Below are positions 42,551-51,522 of a stretch of DNA of 64,000 nt, piece by piece. Position 1 is the stretch's first letter, and each line of letters starts with the position of its first letter. The notes under the pieces were generated by a model. That model was not told the origin of the DNA, did no database searches, and saw only the letters and a list, made by a program, of their open reading frames with translations. Source of the stretch: Candidatus Binatus soli (GTDB lineage Bacteria > Desulfobacterota > Binatia > Binatales > Binataceae). The DNA is taken from the NCBI GenBank assembly GCA_002479255.1, contig DLMJ01000036.1:1-64000 (forward strand). The letters are read 5' to 3'. The translations under genes were made by a program, and so were the position numbers.

Positions 42551-43741
42551 GTGACTACAGGCCAAAGACGGAGCACTGTGCAAGATACAGATACTCAATC
42601 GGCTTCAGGAACTCAGCCCGCATCCGGGACGGCTGCCAACGGGGACCGTGCAAACGAGATGGTTCCGCTCGACCATCTCGTGCGCAGTGCGGACCGGCTC
42701 GGCGGCATGGTCGTACGATCGGCGCAGGTGCGCAAGGTCTTAAAGTCGGTATCGCAGCTGAGTCCGTACAAAGCGACCGTGCTGATTTCAGGCGAATCCG
42801 GAACGGGAAAGGAATTGGTCGCGCGCGCGCTCCACACGCTGGGTCCGGTTCCAAACGGTCCCTTCGTGACGCTGAACTGCTCCAACCTCGTCGAATCGTT
42901 GGCCGAGTCGCAGTTATTCGGCCACGTTCGCGGCGCCTTCACCGACGCACGCGAGGAGTCGCAGGGATACTTCCGATCCGCCAACGGAGGCACGCTGTTC
43001 CTTGACGAGATCGGCGAATTGCCGCTCAAGCTCCAGCCCAAGCTGCTGCGCTCGGTCGAGACGCACGAGGTTCAGCCGGTCGGATCGTCGCATTGCTACA
43101 AGGTTGATCTCCGTTTGGTCGCCGCGACGAATCGCGACCTGCACGCGATGGTCAGAGCGGGCCAGTTTCGCGACGATCTTTACTACCGCATGAGCGCTTC
43201 GGCGATCTTTATCCCGCCCCTTCGAGAACGGCGCGAGGCCATCCCAGCCTTCATCGGATTTTTCATCGAGCAATACAATCGTCTGTTCGGCAAAAATGTC
43301 TCGGAAATCTCGCGCCGCGCCATCGAGATCCTCTGCGCATATCAATGGCCGGGAAATGTCCGCGAACTCTCCAATGCGATCGAAAGCGCCGTGATTTTAA
43401 GCGAGAGCAGCAGCATCGGCGTATCCGATCTCGCCGAGCAGATCGTAAACGGAACCGGCGCCGAGTTGTTGTACCCGCACGAGCAATCGTCCGCCAACGA
43501 CCACGCGACCGCGCCAGTCGCGCGCCGCTTGCCCACCATAGATTTCGGCGGCGAGCCGCCGGGGTTCCTGCTCGATGACATGATCAAGAAGACCCTGATG
43601 CGTTCGCTCGAAGAGACCGAGGGAAATCGACGGCGCGCCGCCGGCTTGCTGGGCGTTTCGCGCTCGACGCTCTACCGGATGCTCCTTCGCTATGGGATCG
43701 CCGAGAATCCGCACCGGCTATCCGTCCCGCACCCTATCTAA
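42551..43741 (+). CDS. Sigma-54-dependent transcriptional activator of the Tad locus
   Basis: Up to 396 residues. Same architecture as the activator at 16610: no sensory domain in the first 50 residues, AAA+ with GESGTGKE, contact loop GAFTDA, GGTLFLDEIGEL, and Fis-type HTH NRRRAAGLLGVSRSTLYRML at the C-terminus. The two share long identical blocks around NCSNLVESLAESQLFGHVRG. GTG at 42551 is taken as start; GTG 42578 or ATG 42659 are possible. Placement directly after tadC suggests control of pilin expression, for which a candidate -24/-12 element lies before flp. Confidence 0.9.
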   Translation: MTTGQRRSTVQDTDTQSASGTQPASGTAANGDRANEMVPLDHLVRSADRLGGMVVRSAQVRKVLKSVSQLSPYKATVLISGESGTGKELVARALHTLGPVPNGPFVTLNCSNLVESLAESQLFGHVRGAFTDAREESQGYFRSANGGTLFLDEIGELPLKLQPKLLRSVETHEVQPVGSSHCYKVDLRLVAATNRDLHAMVRAGQFRDDLYYRMSASAIFIPPLRERREAIPAFIGFFIEQYNRLFGKNVSEISRRAIEILCAYQWPGNVRELSNAIESAVILSESSSIGVSDLAEQIVNGTGAELLYPHEQSSANDHATAPVARRLPTIDFGGEPPGFLLDDMIKKTLMRSLEETEGNRRRAAGLLGVSRSTLYRMLLRYGIAENPHRLSVPHPI

Positions 43742-43745
43742 GATT

Positions 43746-44567
43746 ATGCGTTGGTTCCTTAAGGCCATATCTGTCATGGCGGCCGTCCAACTCTTCACCG
43801 CGGTATCAGCGTTCGGCTTCCATCCGGATCCGTCGCTCGATCCCGAGCCCCCCTTCGTGATTTGCAAAAACCAGCAATACGCGCTCTGCGCCGCGGCGAC
43901 TTGCTTCGTTTACGACGGAGTCGCCTATTGCAAGTGCGCTATCTTGCAAGGTGACAGCATCAGTCTCCAGCTCAGCTACTCGAACCCTGTCAGCGAGCAA
44001 AATGTCTGTGATGTGAACCGGCAGGGCAAGACGAATGGTTATATGGTGAGCACCTTCAGCCTGCCGGAGAATGTGGAGAAGGGTGGTCCCGCGGCCGTCT
44101 ACACCTGCCCTGGATCGGCTGACGCGGGAAGTGGGGTGATCGCGCCGGTAGCCTTTGGCCAATGTGACGGTGGCATTTGCTTCAAGAGCAGCACGGGCCA
44201 AAAGTTCCCGGGCTTCGCCGGCCGGCTCCAGGATGATGAGATAATTTGCTCATGCCCGATCTCATCTGACGCGACGCCAGGCAGCTCGGATAGCTTGGGA
44301 TATCAAGTGTTCGGCCCGTACCATCCGGCCGCCCCCAAAGGAAGCCGATGTGACGCAAGCGCCTGTGCATCCTGCAGCGTGGCTGACCCCACCGCTAACG
44401 GAGCCGCCCTCCGCGTTGGAGCCGCAACCGGAGTCCCGAAATTCCTTGCGCTACAGCTCGACGGACCACCACTTCCGGATATCAATGAGTGTCTGTGCAC
44501 ATGTACCCAGGCTACGGGTCCGAATGGCAGCATCTCCTGTACGGTCGCAGAAGATACCACCCCTTAA
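43746..44567 (+). CDS. Cysteine-rich secreted protein, function unknown
   Basis: 273 residues from the ATG at 43746, 4 bases after the activator's stop. A signal sequence (MRWFLKAISVMAAVQLFTAV, cleavage near SAFG) is followed by about 20 cysteines in pairs and clusters (CAAATC, CKC, CDGGIC, CSC, CDASACASC, CLCTC). This implies disulfide-linked structure outside the cytoplasm. I do not recognise the family. Its position at the end of the Tad locus makes a pilus-associated or surface role plausible but unproven. Confidence 0.7.
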   Translation: MRWFLKAISVMAAVQLFTAVSAFGFHPDPSLDPEPPFVICKNQQYALCAAATCFVYDGVAYCKCAILQGDSISLQLSYSNPVSEQNVCDVNRQGKTNGYMVSTFSLPENVEKGGPAAVYTCPGSADAGSGVIAPVAFGQCDGGICFKSSTGQKFPGFAGRLQDDEIICSCPISSDATPGSSDSLGYQVFGPYHPAAPKGSRCDASACASCSVADPTANGAALRVGAATGVPKFLALQLDGPPLPDINECLCTCTQATGPNGSISCTVAEDTTP

Positions 44568-44708
44568 CCGGTCGTGGCGCCAGTTGCTCCCGGCTTGTGA
44601 GGCTTTCCATTCTGAGACTGCGCCGCCTGCTCTCGTCGCGTTCCGTCAACTTCGGTCAGCTTTCAGGGGCTGGAAAACCTCGATCGATTCAATGACAATT
44701 CCGTCTTG

Positions 44709-45014
44709 ATGAGGGCGGGCGCACGACTTTTCACGGCGATTGCCGCAATCGCAACTTTTGTTGGCGTATTCCCGGCGCGGGCCGCTTCGCCGCCGCCGGA
44801 CCTGGTCGAGATGGAGCGCCAGGTGTCGCTCGAGCTTGCGCACGTGCGCGACAGCGGACCCACGGATCCCGTCAAGCGCAAGCAGCTCTTCGACGCGAGC
44901 CAGCTGGAACAGAAGGGCGAGGTGGCAATCAAATCCGGCGATTACAAATCCGCCGAGGACAGCCTGCTTCATGCCCGCGAGATTCTCCGCCATCTGCGCG
45001 AAACCTCCCACTGA
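44709..45014 (+). CDS. Small exported helical protein, function unknown
   Basis: About 101 residues. Signal sequence (RLFTAIAAIATFVGVFPARA, cleavage after ARA) followed by a short, charged, helical domain with a TPR-like half (EVAIKSGDYKSAEDSLLHAR). A TTG immediately before the ATG is an alternative start. It is 141 bases after the Cys-rich gene in the same direction, so it might belong to the Tad locus. Function not assignable. Confidence 0.65.
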   Translation: MRAGARLFTAIAAIATFVGVFPARAASPPPDLVEMERQVSLELAHVRDSGPTDPVKRKQLFDASQLEQKGEVAIKSGDYKSAEDSLLHAREILRHLRETSH

Positions 45015-45073
45015 CACCGGCGACCGCATTCATCGCGAGTGCGCGTTCTGGTAAGTTCTAATCACGGGTTCAA

Positions 45074-46234
45074 ATGAGTGGTTCGGATCGAATCTGGGCT
45101 GAAGCGCTGCGCACCTTGGAGCGCGGGCAGCCATTTGCGCTGGCAACGGTGGTGAACGTTCGCGGCTCTACGCCGCGTGAAGTCGGCGCCAAGATGATCG
45201 TCCGCGAGGACGGGCAGTTCGGCACCATCGGCGGTGGATGCGGCGAAGCCGAGGTCTTTCGAAAAGCTCGTGTATTACTTGAAGAAGGCGACGAAAGCGG
45301 CGCGCGGCTTGCGGAAGTCGATCTCACCGGCGATTTCGACCAGCCCGAGATCGGTACCTGCGGCGGAATAATGGACGTGTTCGTCGATCTGTGGTCCCCG
45401 GCCCGCGACCTGGCAATCGCCCGCAAGCTGGCCGACGCCGCCGGCCGCAGCGCTCCCGGCGCACTGCTGACGGTGGTAGATCCGGGTTCGCGGAGCGAAA
45501 TGCCGGCCGGGTCGCGGACGTTTATAGATCCGCGGGATGCGGGCGCGCGAGGTGCGGGACCGATCGATCTGCCCGCGGCGGAATTCGCACAAATCGTTGA
45601 GCGAACGAACGGCGCGATTCCCACCTTGCTCGAAATCGATGGCGCCGGCGGGCTTCAACCCATCACGCGTCTCGAACCCAATGGCGGCGTGCGCCTGTTC
45701 GTCGATCCGATCGTTGGTGCGCAGCGGCTGATAATCGCCGGCGCGGGCCATATCGCGGCGCCGTTGTGTGCGCTTGGAGCGATGATCGGGCTTCACGTCA
45801 CGGTGATCGACGATCGCGCATCGTTTGCGAACCGCGAGCGGTTCCCGGATGCCGACGAAATAATCGTCAAACCTTTCAAGGCCGCGATCGACTCGCTCGC
45901 GCTCGACGGCCACTGCTATCTGGTTTCCGTCACGCGCGGTCATTCTTTCGACGAGGAAGTTGTGCGTGCGGCCCTGATGCAGCCGTGCGGATTCGTCGGG
46001 ATGATCGGTTCGCGCCGCCGGGTGAAGGCCACGCTCGAGAGAATCGGCGAGAGCGGGGTTCCGATAGAGCGGCTCGGCGACCTTCATGCGCCGCTCGGCG
46101 TCACGATTGGCGGCGAGACGCCGGAGGAGATCGCGATCTCGATCATCGCGGAGATTATTCGCGAACGCCGCACCGGCGAGCGCGACGATTTCACGCTCGG
46201 TGTGCGTTTCGGCATCCTCAAACGCTCGAAGTAG
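45074..46234 (+). CDS. xdhC: XdhC/CoxI family protein (molybdenum cofactor insertion)
   Basis: 386 residues. N-terminal XdhC domain with FALATVVNVRGSTPREVGAK and GTIGGGCGEAEV; C-terminal Rossmann domain with LIIAGAGHIAAPLCALGA and VIDDRASFANRERFPDAD. XdhC-type proteins bind and sulfurate the molybdenum cofactor and deliver it to xanthine-dehydrogenase or CO-dehydrogenase family enzymes. The next gene encodes the matching cofactor nucleotidyltransferase; the target enzyme is not in the window. Confidence 0.9.
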   Translation: MSGSDRIWAEALRTLERGQPFALATVVNVRGSTPREVGAKMIVREDGQFGTIGGGCGEAEVFRKARVLLEEGDESGARLAEVDLTGDFDQPEIGTCGGIMDVFVDLWSPARDLAIARKLADAAGRSAPGALLTVVDPGSRSEMPAGSRTFIDPRDAGARGAGPIDLPAAEFAQIVERTNGAIPTLLEIDGAGGLQPITRLEPNGGVRLFVDPIVGAQRLIIAGAGHIAAPLCALGAMIGLHVTVIDDRASFANRERFPDADEIIVKPFKAAIDSLALDGHCYLVSVTRGHSFDEEVVRAALMQPCGFVGMIGSRRRVKATLERIGESGVPIERLGDLHAPLGVTIGGETPEEIAISIIAEIIRERRTGERDDFTLGVRFGILKRSK

Positions 46235-46272
46235 CCCGCATCGATGCGGCGTCCGGCGCTTAGGTCGACACG

Positions 46273-46902
46273 ATGAAGCGGCAGCTCGAAGGAATCATCC
46301 TGGCGGCGGGCGAGTCGCGCCGGATGGGCTATCCGAAGCCGCTCCTCGAGATCGGCGGGCGGACCTTTATTGAGCAGATAGCAGAGACGATGCTCGCGGT
46401 GGTGCCGCGGCTCGTGATTGTGATCGGGGCGCATCGCGATCGCGTTCGGGCCGCGATTCCGCGCGACGCGCGTATCGCGATCGCCGAGAATCCGAACTAT
46501 TCGCGCGGACAACTGTCGTCGTTGAAGGTCGGGCTCGGTGCTGTTCAACCGGACTCGGCGGGCGCGATTGTGCATCTCGGGGACCATCCGATGGTGCGCC
46601 TCGAAACGTTTCGAGCGATCGTCGATTCGTACAATCGAACGGGCAAGCCGATTGTGATCGCGCGCCACGATGGCCGCCGGGGGCATCCGGTGATTTTCGA
46701 CCGCGCATTGTTCGCCGAGATCCTTTCCGCTCCTGAAAAAGAGGGCGCGCGGTTCGTCGTGAATGCCGATGCGTCGCGGGTGGCTTACGTTGACCTGGAC
46801 GATCCGGGAATCAATCTCGATTTGGACACGCCCGCTGATCTAGCCCGCGCCGGCCTCCCGCCGCCGCCGCCGTTCTCAGCGCTGTTGAGGCGCTCGACAT
46901 AG
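46273..46902 (+). CDS. Molybdenum cofactor nucleotidyltransferase (MocA/MobA-like)
   Basis: 209 residues. The nucleotide-binding signature GIILAAGESRRMGYPKPLLE at the N-terminus, IVHLGDHPMV with metal-binding Asp, and HDGRRGHPVIFDRALF at the product site. It likely attaches CMP (or GMP) to molybdopterin for a xanthine-oxidase family enzyme. It is 38 bases after xdhC in the same direction. Confidence 0.88.
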   Translation: MKRQLEGIILAAGESRRMGYPKPLLEIGGRTFIEQIAETMLAVVPRLVIVIGAHRDRVRAAIPRDARIAIAENPNYSRGQLSSLKVGLGAVQPDSAGAIVHLGDHPMVRLETFRAIVDSYNRTGKPIVIARHDGRRGHPVIFDRALFAEILSAPEKEGARFVVNADASRVAYVDLDDPGINLDLDTPADLARAGLPPPPPFSALLRRST

Positions 46903-46912
46903 TGGACTCGTT

Positions 46913-48067
46913 TTAAGCTGCCGTGCTGGCGGGCGTCGAGAGCAGCGTTTTGGTGTGCACGTAGCGCGTTACGCCGGTACGGGTGATGAGCCCGACCAGC
47001 TTGCCCTGATCGACGACCAGCAGCCGTCCGATGTCCGCAGCCACCATCTGCCGGATTGCATCGGTGACGCCGGCGCCGGGTGCTATCTCGATTGTCCCAT
47101 CGGCGGGCCGCATAACCTGGCTGATGCGCCTGCTCGCGCGCTCGGACGCGGGACATTCGCGCACCCGCGCAAGAGTCACCACGCCCAGCACTTTTCCATC
47201 CGCCACGACCGGAAAGCCGCCGAAACCGTAGCGCAGGAAATAGTTCTCGATGGCGTCTGCGACCGTTTCATCGGGGCCGAGCACGATCGCATCGCGCACC
47301 ATAATCTCGCCCACGCGCGCGCCGGAGAGCGCCTGCTCGACGATCATGCTCTGGTAGCCCATCGACGCGGCGCTGCGCAGGAACAGCCCGATGAATATCA
47401 GCCACATCCCGCCGATCAGCGCGCCCGCGAAGATCTCCATCGCGCCGAACGCAATCAGTCCCCACGCGATCGTGTTGCCCCAATCAGCCGCTGCTGCCGT
47501 CGCGCGGCGCAGATCGCCCCATCGCATCCACAGCGCGGCGCGCAGTATCCGCCCTCCATCGAGCGGAAATCCGGGCAGCAGGTTGAACAGTGCGAGCGCC
47601 AGATTGATGTAGGCGAGATAGGAGAAGACCGCTTTCCATAGCGTCGTCGCCGGAGCCGCGCCGATCCCGCGCGCGATCAGCCAGAAGATTCCCGCCATCA
47701 CCAGCGAGCTAAGCGGACCCACCGCGGCGATCTTGAGCTCATCGATCCCGCTCTTGGGCTCGTGCTCGAGCTCCGCCATTCCGCCGAAGATGAACAGCGT
47801 GATCCGGTGCACTCCCTCGCCGAGCCGGTTCCCCATCGCGGCGTGGCACAGCTCGTGTGCGAGCACCGAGCCAAAGAACAGGATGGTCGCAACCAGTCCC
47901 ACCAGCCAATAACTGCCGGTCGAATAGCCGGGATACTCCTTGGGGAAATATCCCGAGGCCAGTGACCACAGAATCAGCGCGAAGATGACCAGCCAGGAAT
48001 AGTCGATGGCGACCTGGATGCCGGCCACCTTGAAGATATCGATCGCACCCTTGCGCTCCGCCGCCAT
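46913..48067 (-). CDS. Site-2 protease family protein (M50) with two CBS domains
   Basis: 384 residues. About six membrane helices; zinc site HELCHAAMG (HExxH with Cys at x) near residue 68 and the third ligand in NLLPGFPLDGGRILRA. Two C-terminal CBS motifs (VADAIENYFLRYGFGGFPVV and ADIGRLLVVDQGKLVGLI). This is the SpoIVFB-like group 3 M50 metalloprotease, which cuts substrates in the membrane and may respond to adenine nucleotides through its CBS pair. It ends 11 bases from the convergent cofactor gene. Confidence 0.92.
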   Translation of the reverse strand: MAAERKGAIDIFKVAGIQVAIDYSWLVIFALILWSLASGYFPKEYPGYSTGSYWLVGLVATILFFGSVLAHELCHAAMGNRLGEGVHRITLFIFGGMAELEHEPKSGIDELKIAAVGPLSSLVMAGIFWLIARGIGAAPATTLWKAVFSYLAYINLALALFNLLPGFPLDGGRILRAALWMRWGDLRRATAAAADWGNTIAWGLIAFGAMEIFAGALIGGMWLIFIGLFLRSAASMGYQSMIVEQALSGARVGEIMVRDAIVLGPDETVADAIENYFLRYGFGGFPVVADGKVLGVVTLARVRECPASERASRRISQVMRPADGTIEIAPGAGVTDAIRQMVAADIGRLLVVDQGKLVGLITRTGVTRYVHTKTLLSTPASTAA

Positions 48068-48215
48068 TGGGACCTCCGCGCGGTGACACCGCGAATCTAC
48101 GCGACCCGAACGGAGATGGTAAGCTCTGGGCGATTGAAAGGCACGCGGTTTTGGTTGCAGTTTCGGCCGGAAACCATGTAACCATCGGCAGGATAATGCG
48201 TATTAATAAACGGTT

Positions 48216-48848
48216 ATGTTGGGTCTCTCGGCGCGTAGCAGGGCAGGGTGGAGATTGAGCGCCAAACCCGACGAGGAACTGATAGCCGAAGTCCTCGGCG
48301 GGGAAACGGAGTCTTTCACCGAGTTGGCGGGGCGGCATCGCCCACGTGTGGAGCGTTTATGCCGGCGTTTTTTCTCGGACGAGGAGATGGCGCGGGATAT
48401 CGCGCAGGAAGCTTTCATCCGCGCGTACACGGCGCTGGCGACGTACCGGGCCGAGATGCCGTTTGGCGGGTGGCTGCGCGCGATCGTGGTGAATCTATGT
48501 TACGACGAGCTGCGCCGCCGGCGCCGGCGTCCCGAGGAACTGGTCGGAGACTTCAGCGCGCCGGAAGTGCAATGGATGCAGACGGCGAACGTCGCGTCGC
48601 CGGAGGACATCGTCGGTGAGGCCGAAGAGCGGCGCGAAGCGTACGACTTGGCGCATCGCCTGCTCGACACGCTCAAGCCCGAGGACCGCATGGTGATGGT
48701 GCTCAAAGAGAGCGAAGATATGAGCGTCAGCGAAATCGCCCAGACGCTTGGATGGAGTGAGGCCAAGGTAAAAATTCGCGCGTTCCGCGCCCGGCAGGCG
48801 CTTCGCAAGCAGGCGGAGCGGATGCTCGCGACGGGCCGCAACAGGTAA
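48216..48848 (+). CDS. ECF RNA polymerase sigma factor
   Basis: 210 residues with sigma region 2 (RLCRRFFSDEEMARDIAQEAFIR region, here DEEMARDIAQEAFIRAY) and region 4 (LKPEDRMVMVLKESEDMSVS, EIAQTLGWSEAKVKIRAFRA). ATG at 48216 lacks a ribosome site; a TTG at 48255 following GGTGGAG is an alternative. The following gene encodes a cognate-type anti-sigma factor and then a periplasmic sensor-like protein, so an envelope-stress or metal-response unit is likely. Confidence 0.9.
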   Translation: MLGLSARSRAGWRLSAKPDEELIAEVLGGETESFTELAGRHRPRVERLCRRFFSDEEMARDIAQEAFIRAYTALATYRAEMPFGGWLRAIVVNLCYDELRRRRRRPEELVGDFSAPEVQWMQTANVASPEDIVGEAEERREAYDLAHRLLDTLKPEDRMVMVLKESEDMSVSEIAQTLGWSEAKVKIRAFRARQALRKQAERMLATGRNR

Positions 48849-48853
48849 CAGTC

Positions 48854-49321
48854 ATGAATTGTTTTGAAGCACGACAGGAATTTTCGGGACTATGGCGCAA
48901 GACCGCGACGGCCGAGCGGCGGGCCGAGTTGCTGGCGCATCTGAAGGGATGCGGGAAGTGCGATCATGCGTTTCGCGTCTTCGCGCTGACGGCGCCGGTG
49001 CTGTATGGCGAGATGGAACCGGATGCGGCTCGCGTATCGCGGCCGGCCCGGCGCGAGTTCTCGCTGGCAGACAGGCCGCGGCGATTCGCGTCGGTATCGC
49101 GCGAGACGTTGTTGTCGCGGCAGCCGAATCGATGGCTGGCGATGTCGGCGGCGGCGGCGATCTTTGTATTCGCGAGCAGCGCGGCGTATCTTTCGACGCG
49201 GGCGCCGAATGAGTCTTTGGGCGAGGCGCTATCGATACCCGAGGCGAGTATGAATTCCGAAAGCGCAGGCGATCCATTGGCGCCCGAGATGCCGATGACA
49301 GAGAGCGACCTTGCCAGCTAA
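48854..49321 (+). CDS. Zinc-finger anti-sigma factor
   Basis: 155 residues. Cytoplasmic N-terminal ZAS motif LAHLKGCGKCDHAF (His-x3-Cys-x2-Cys) for binding the sigma factor; a membrane helix near residues 95-112 (WLAMSAAAAIFVFASSAAYL); a short outer tail. It starts 5 bases after the sigma stop and its own stop overlaps the next start by 11 bases. Confidence 0.85.
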   Translation: MNCFEARQEFSGLWRKTATAERRAELLAHLKGCGKCDHAFRVFALTAPVLYGEMEPDAARVSRPARREFSLADRPRRFASVSRETLLSRQPNRWLAMSAAAAIFVFASSAAYLSTRAPNESLGEALSIPEASMNSESAGDPLAPEMPMTESDLAS

Positions 49322-49754
49322 GTCGAATTTCCTGTTCGGCTTGGTGGTGGGAGTCTCGTGCCTTCTGATTGGTTTCGCGCTCAGCACCCTGGCGTACCGG
49401 TATCATTACTTGCGGGTGCCGGGGCCGGGGTTGATCGAGCGAATGAATCATGAGCTTCAGTTGACGCCGGCGCAACGCGATCGCATCGGCGACATCCTGC
49501 GCGATACGCGGTTCAAAGTGACGCAGGCGCGGCAGGATTTTGAGCATAAGCGGCATGAGTTGTTCTGGGATGGACTCGGCGAGATTCGCGCCGTGCTGAC
49601 GCCCGAGCAGCAGAAGATATTCGATCGCGACTTCACGCAGCCGTGGACGCATCGCGGCCACGGCGGCGGCAATGGTGGCGATCGGATGCCGCCCGAGGAG
49701 GGCGCGCCGCCGCCGGCGCCTCCGCAGCCGCCCCCGTCCGCACCGCAGAATTAA
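49311..49754 (+). CDS. Spy/CpxP/CnrR-like periplasmic protein
   Basis: 147 residues from a TTG start. N-terminal anchor (FLFGLVVGVSCLLIGFAL), an all-helical periplasmic region with the LTPAQRDRIGDILRDTR and LTPEQQKIFDRD motifs of the Spy/CnrR class, and a His/Gly/Pro-rich C-terminus (HRGHGGGNGG). It may sense metal or envelope stress for the sigma/anti-sigma pair. The His-rich tail is suggestive of metal binding. Confidence 0.82.
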   Translation: MPAKSNFLFGLVVGVSCLLIGFALSTLAYRYHYLRVPGPGLIERMNHELQLTPAQRDRIGDILRDTRFKVTQARQDFEHKRHELFWDGLGEIRAVLTPEQQKIFDRDFTQPWTHRGHGGGNGGDRMPPEEGAPPPAPPQPPPSAPQN

Positions 49755-49959
49755 GCGCGGCCGCACCCGGCCTCCTATGAAAAACCCCTCCCCCTTACTC
49801 TTCTAACGGGGCGAAGCCCGCATCCCGCGGCGGTGCCGATTCTCTTTTCACTGGGTGCAGGGGTCACTCCTGCCGTTGGTTGACCCGGCCCCAATATAAT
49901 GGCATTCATAGTGTCAATATATCGATGATCGCCAACTCTGATTCCGGGTGAGGTGCGCC

Positions 49960-50865
49960 TTGAAGATCTTGAGAACTCCCGACGCGCGATTTGCCAATCT
50001 TCCCGACTTCGCATTCAAGCCGCATTATTACGAAGTCACGGACCCCGACGGGACCGCGGTGCGAATCCACTATCTCGACGAAGGTCCGCCGAGCGCCGCT
50101 CCAGTGCTGCTCATGCATGGCGAGCCGTCGTGGTCGTTCCTCTATCGGCGGATAATCGCGAGTCTCGCCGCGCGCGGCCATCGCGCGGTCGCGCCGGACT
50201 TGGTGGGCTTCGGCCGTTCGGACAAACCTGCCGATCAATCCGATTACACTTTCGAACGGCACGTGCGATGGATGAGTGATTGGCTGACTGCTATGCGCCT
50301 GTCGGGTATTACGCTCTTCTGCCAGGACTGGGGCGGGCTGATTGGGCTTCGGCTGGTGGCCGCGTTTCCAGAGAGATTCGCGCGCGTGGTGGTCGCCAAT
50401 ACCGGGCTGCCGACCGGCGAGGGATTCAGCGAAGGGTTCAAGCAATGGCTCGAGTTCAGCCAGAGCGCACCCGTCTTGCCGATCGGGCAGATTTTGAGCA
50501 TGGGATGCCGCCGCAGCCTGAGCGAGGCCGAAAAGGCCGCCTACGAAACGCCGTTCCCGGATGAATCGTTCAAGGCGGGTGCGCGCCGCTTTCCTGCCCT
50601 TGTCCCGATTACGCCGGAACACGGCTCTGTCCCCGAGAACAAGGCCGCGTGGAAAGTTCTGGAGGGGTTCACCAAGCCGTTTCTGACCGCGTTCAGCGAT
50701 TCGGACCCGATTACGAAAGGAGGCGAGCTCCTCTTCCACCAGCGCGTTCCAGGGACCAAGGGGCAAAAGCATGTGACTATCACGGACGCGGGCCACTTTC
50801 TGCAGGAGGATAAGCCGGATGAGATCGCCGACTTGATCCACGAGTTTATCGCATCGACGAAATGA
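49960..50865 (+). CDS. dhmA: Haloalkane dehalogenase (HLD-I/DhmA-like)
   Basis: About 301 residues from the TTG at 49960, which gives the typical MKILRTPDARFANL start and follows a GAGGTG ribosome site; GTG 49948 is an alternative. Motifs: oxyanion-hole and halide-binding HGEPSWSFLYR, nucleophile Asp in CQDWGGLIG, a catalytic acid in DSDPIT and catalytic His in TDAGHFLQED. It hydrolyses carbon-halogen bonds to alcohols. It is followed 33 bases on by a TetR regulator. Confidence 0.85.
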   Translation: MKILRTPDARFANLPDFAFKPHYYEVTDPDGTAVRIHYLDEGPPSAAPVLLMHGEPSWSFLYRRIIASLAARGHRAVAPDLVGFGRSDKPADQSDYTFERHVRWMSDWLTAMRLSGITLFCQDWGGLIGLRLVAAFPERFARVVVANTGLPTGEGFSEGFKQWLEFSQSAPVLPIGQILSMGCRRSLSEAEKAAYETPFPDESFKAGARRFPALVPITPEHGSVPENKAAWKVLEGFTKPFLTAFSDSDPITKGGELLFHQRVPGTKGQKHVTITDAGHFLQEDKPDEIADLIHEFIASTK

Positions 50866-50898
50866 AACTTCGTCCGCACGCGCGCGGAAACATCGCCG

Positions 50899-51507
50899 AT
50901 GACCATGGCGCAGGATACACGGGCGAGACCCGAAACCATCGACGGACGGATAATCCGGCGCTACAACAATCGGCGCCGAATTGTCGCGGCGATGCTCGAG
51001 CTGGTGCGCGCCGGCGCGATCTCACCGGGTGCCGAGGAGGTCGCGGCGCGGGCAGGCCTGGGCCTGCGCACAGTGTTCCGGCATTTTGACGATATGGACA
51101 GCCTGTATCGCGAGATGGCGGAGGCGATGCGCAATGAACTGCAGCCGATCGTCGATGCTCCGTTCGCATCGCGGGACTGGAAGGGGATGCTCGGAGAAAT
51201 GGCGGATCGGCGCGCGCGTCTGTTCGAGCGTGCGATGCCTTTCAAGGACGCGGCCGACGTGCATCGCCATCGCTCGGTCTTTCTTCGCAAGGACTACGAG
51301 AGAATGAGAAGCGAGGAGCGGACCGCGCTCGCGGCCGCGTTGCCGACGACGCTCAAGCACGACCGCAAATTTTTCGAGGCGCTCGATCTGGTGCTTAGCT
51401 TTGCGACCTGGCAGCATCTGCGCCGCGATCAGAAGCGGGGAGCGGCGCAAGCCCGCCAGACGGTCGAATTTGCAGTGCGCGCGCTGGTCGCCGCGGCGAG
51501 GAAGTGA
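50899..51507 (+). CDS. TetR family transcriptional regulator
   Basis: 202 residues. N-terminal HTH: RRIVAAMLELVRAGAISPG, EEVAARAGLGLRTVFRHFDD, then a helical ligand domain. It probably represses the dehalogenase or itself; the gap before it is only 33 bases, so both may be one transcript. Confidence 0.88.
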   Translation: MTMAQDTRARPETIDGRIIRRYNNRRRIVAAMLELVRAGAISPGAEEVAARAGLGLRTVFRHFDDMDSLYREMAEAMRNELQPIVDAPFASRDWKGMLGEMADRRARLFERAMPFKDAADVHRHRSVFLRKDYERMRSEERTALAAALPTTLKHDRKFFEALDLVLSFATWQHLRRDQKRGAAQARQTVEFAVRALVAAARK

Positions 51508-51522
51508 AGCCGGCGGCCCCTG

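Noticed and set aside
48178..48205. GTAACC-N15-CGTATTA as an autoregulated ECF promoter
   Set aside because: The -35 match is weak and it would place the start 4 bases before the ATG; not strong enough to annotate.
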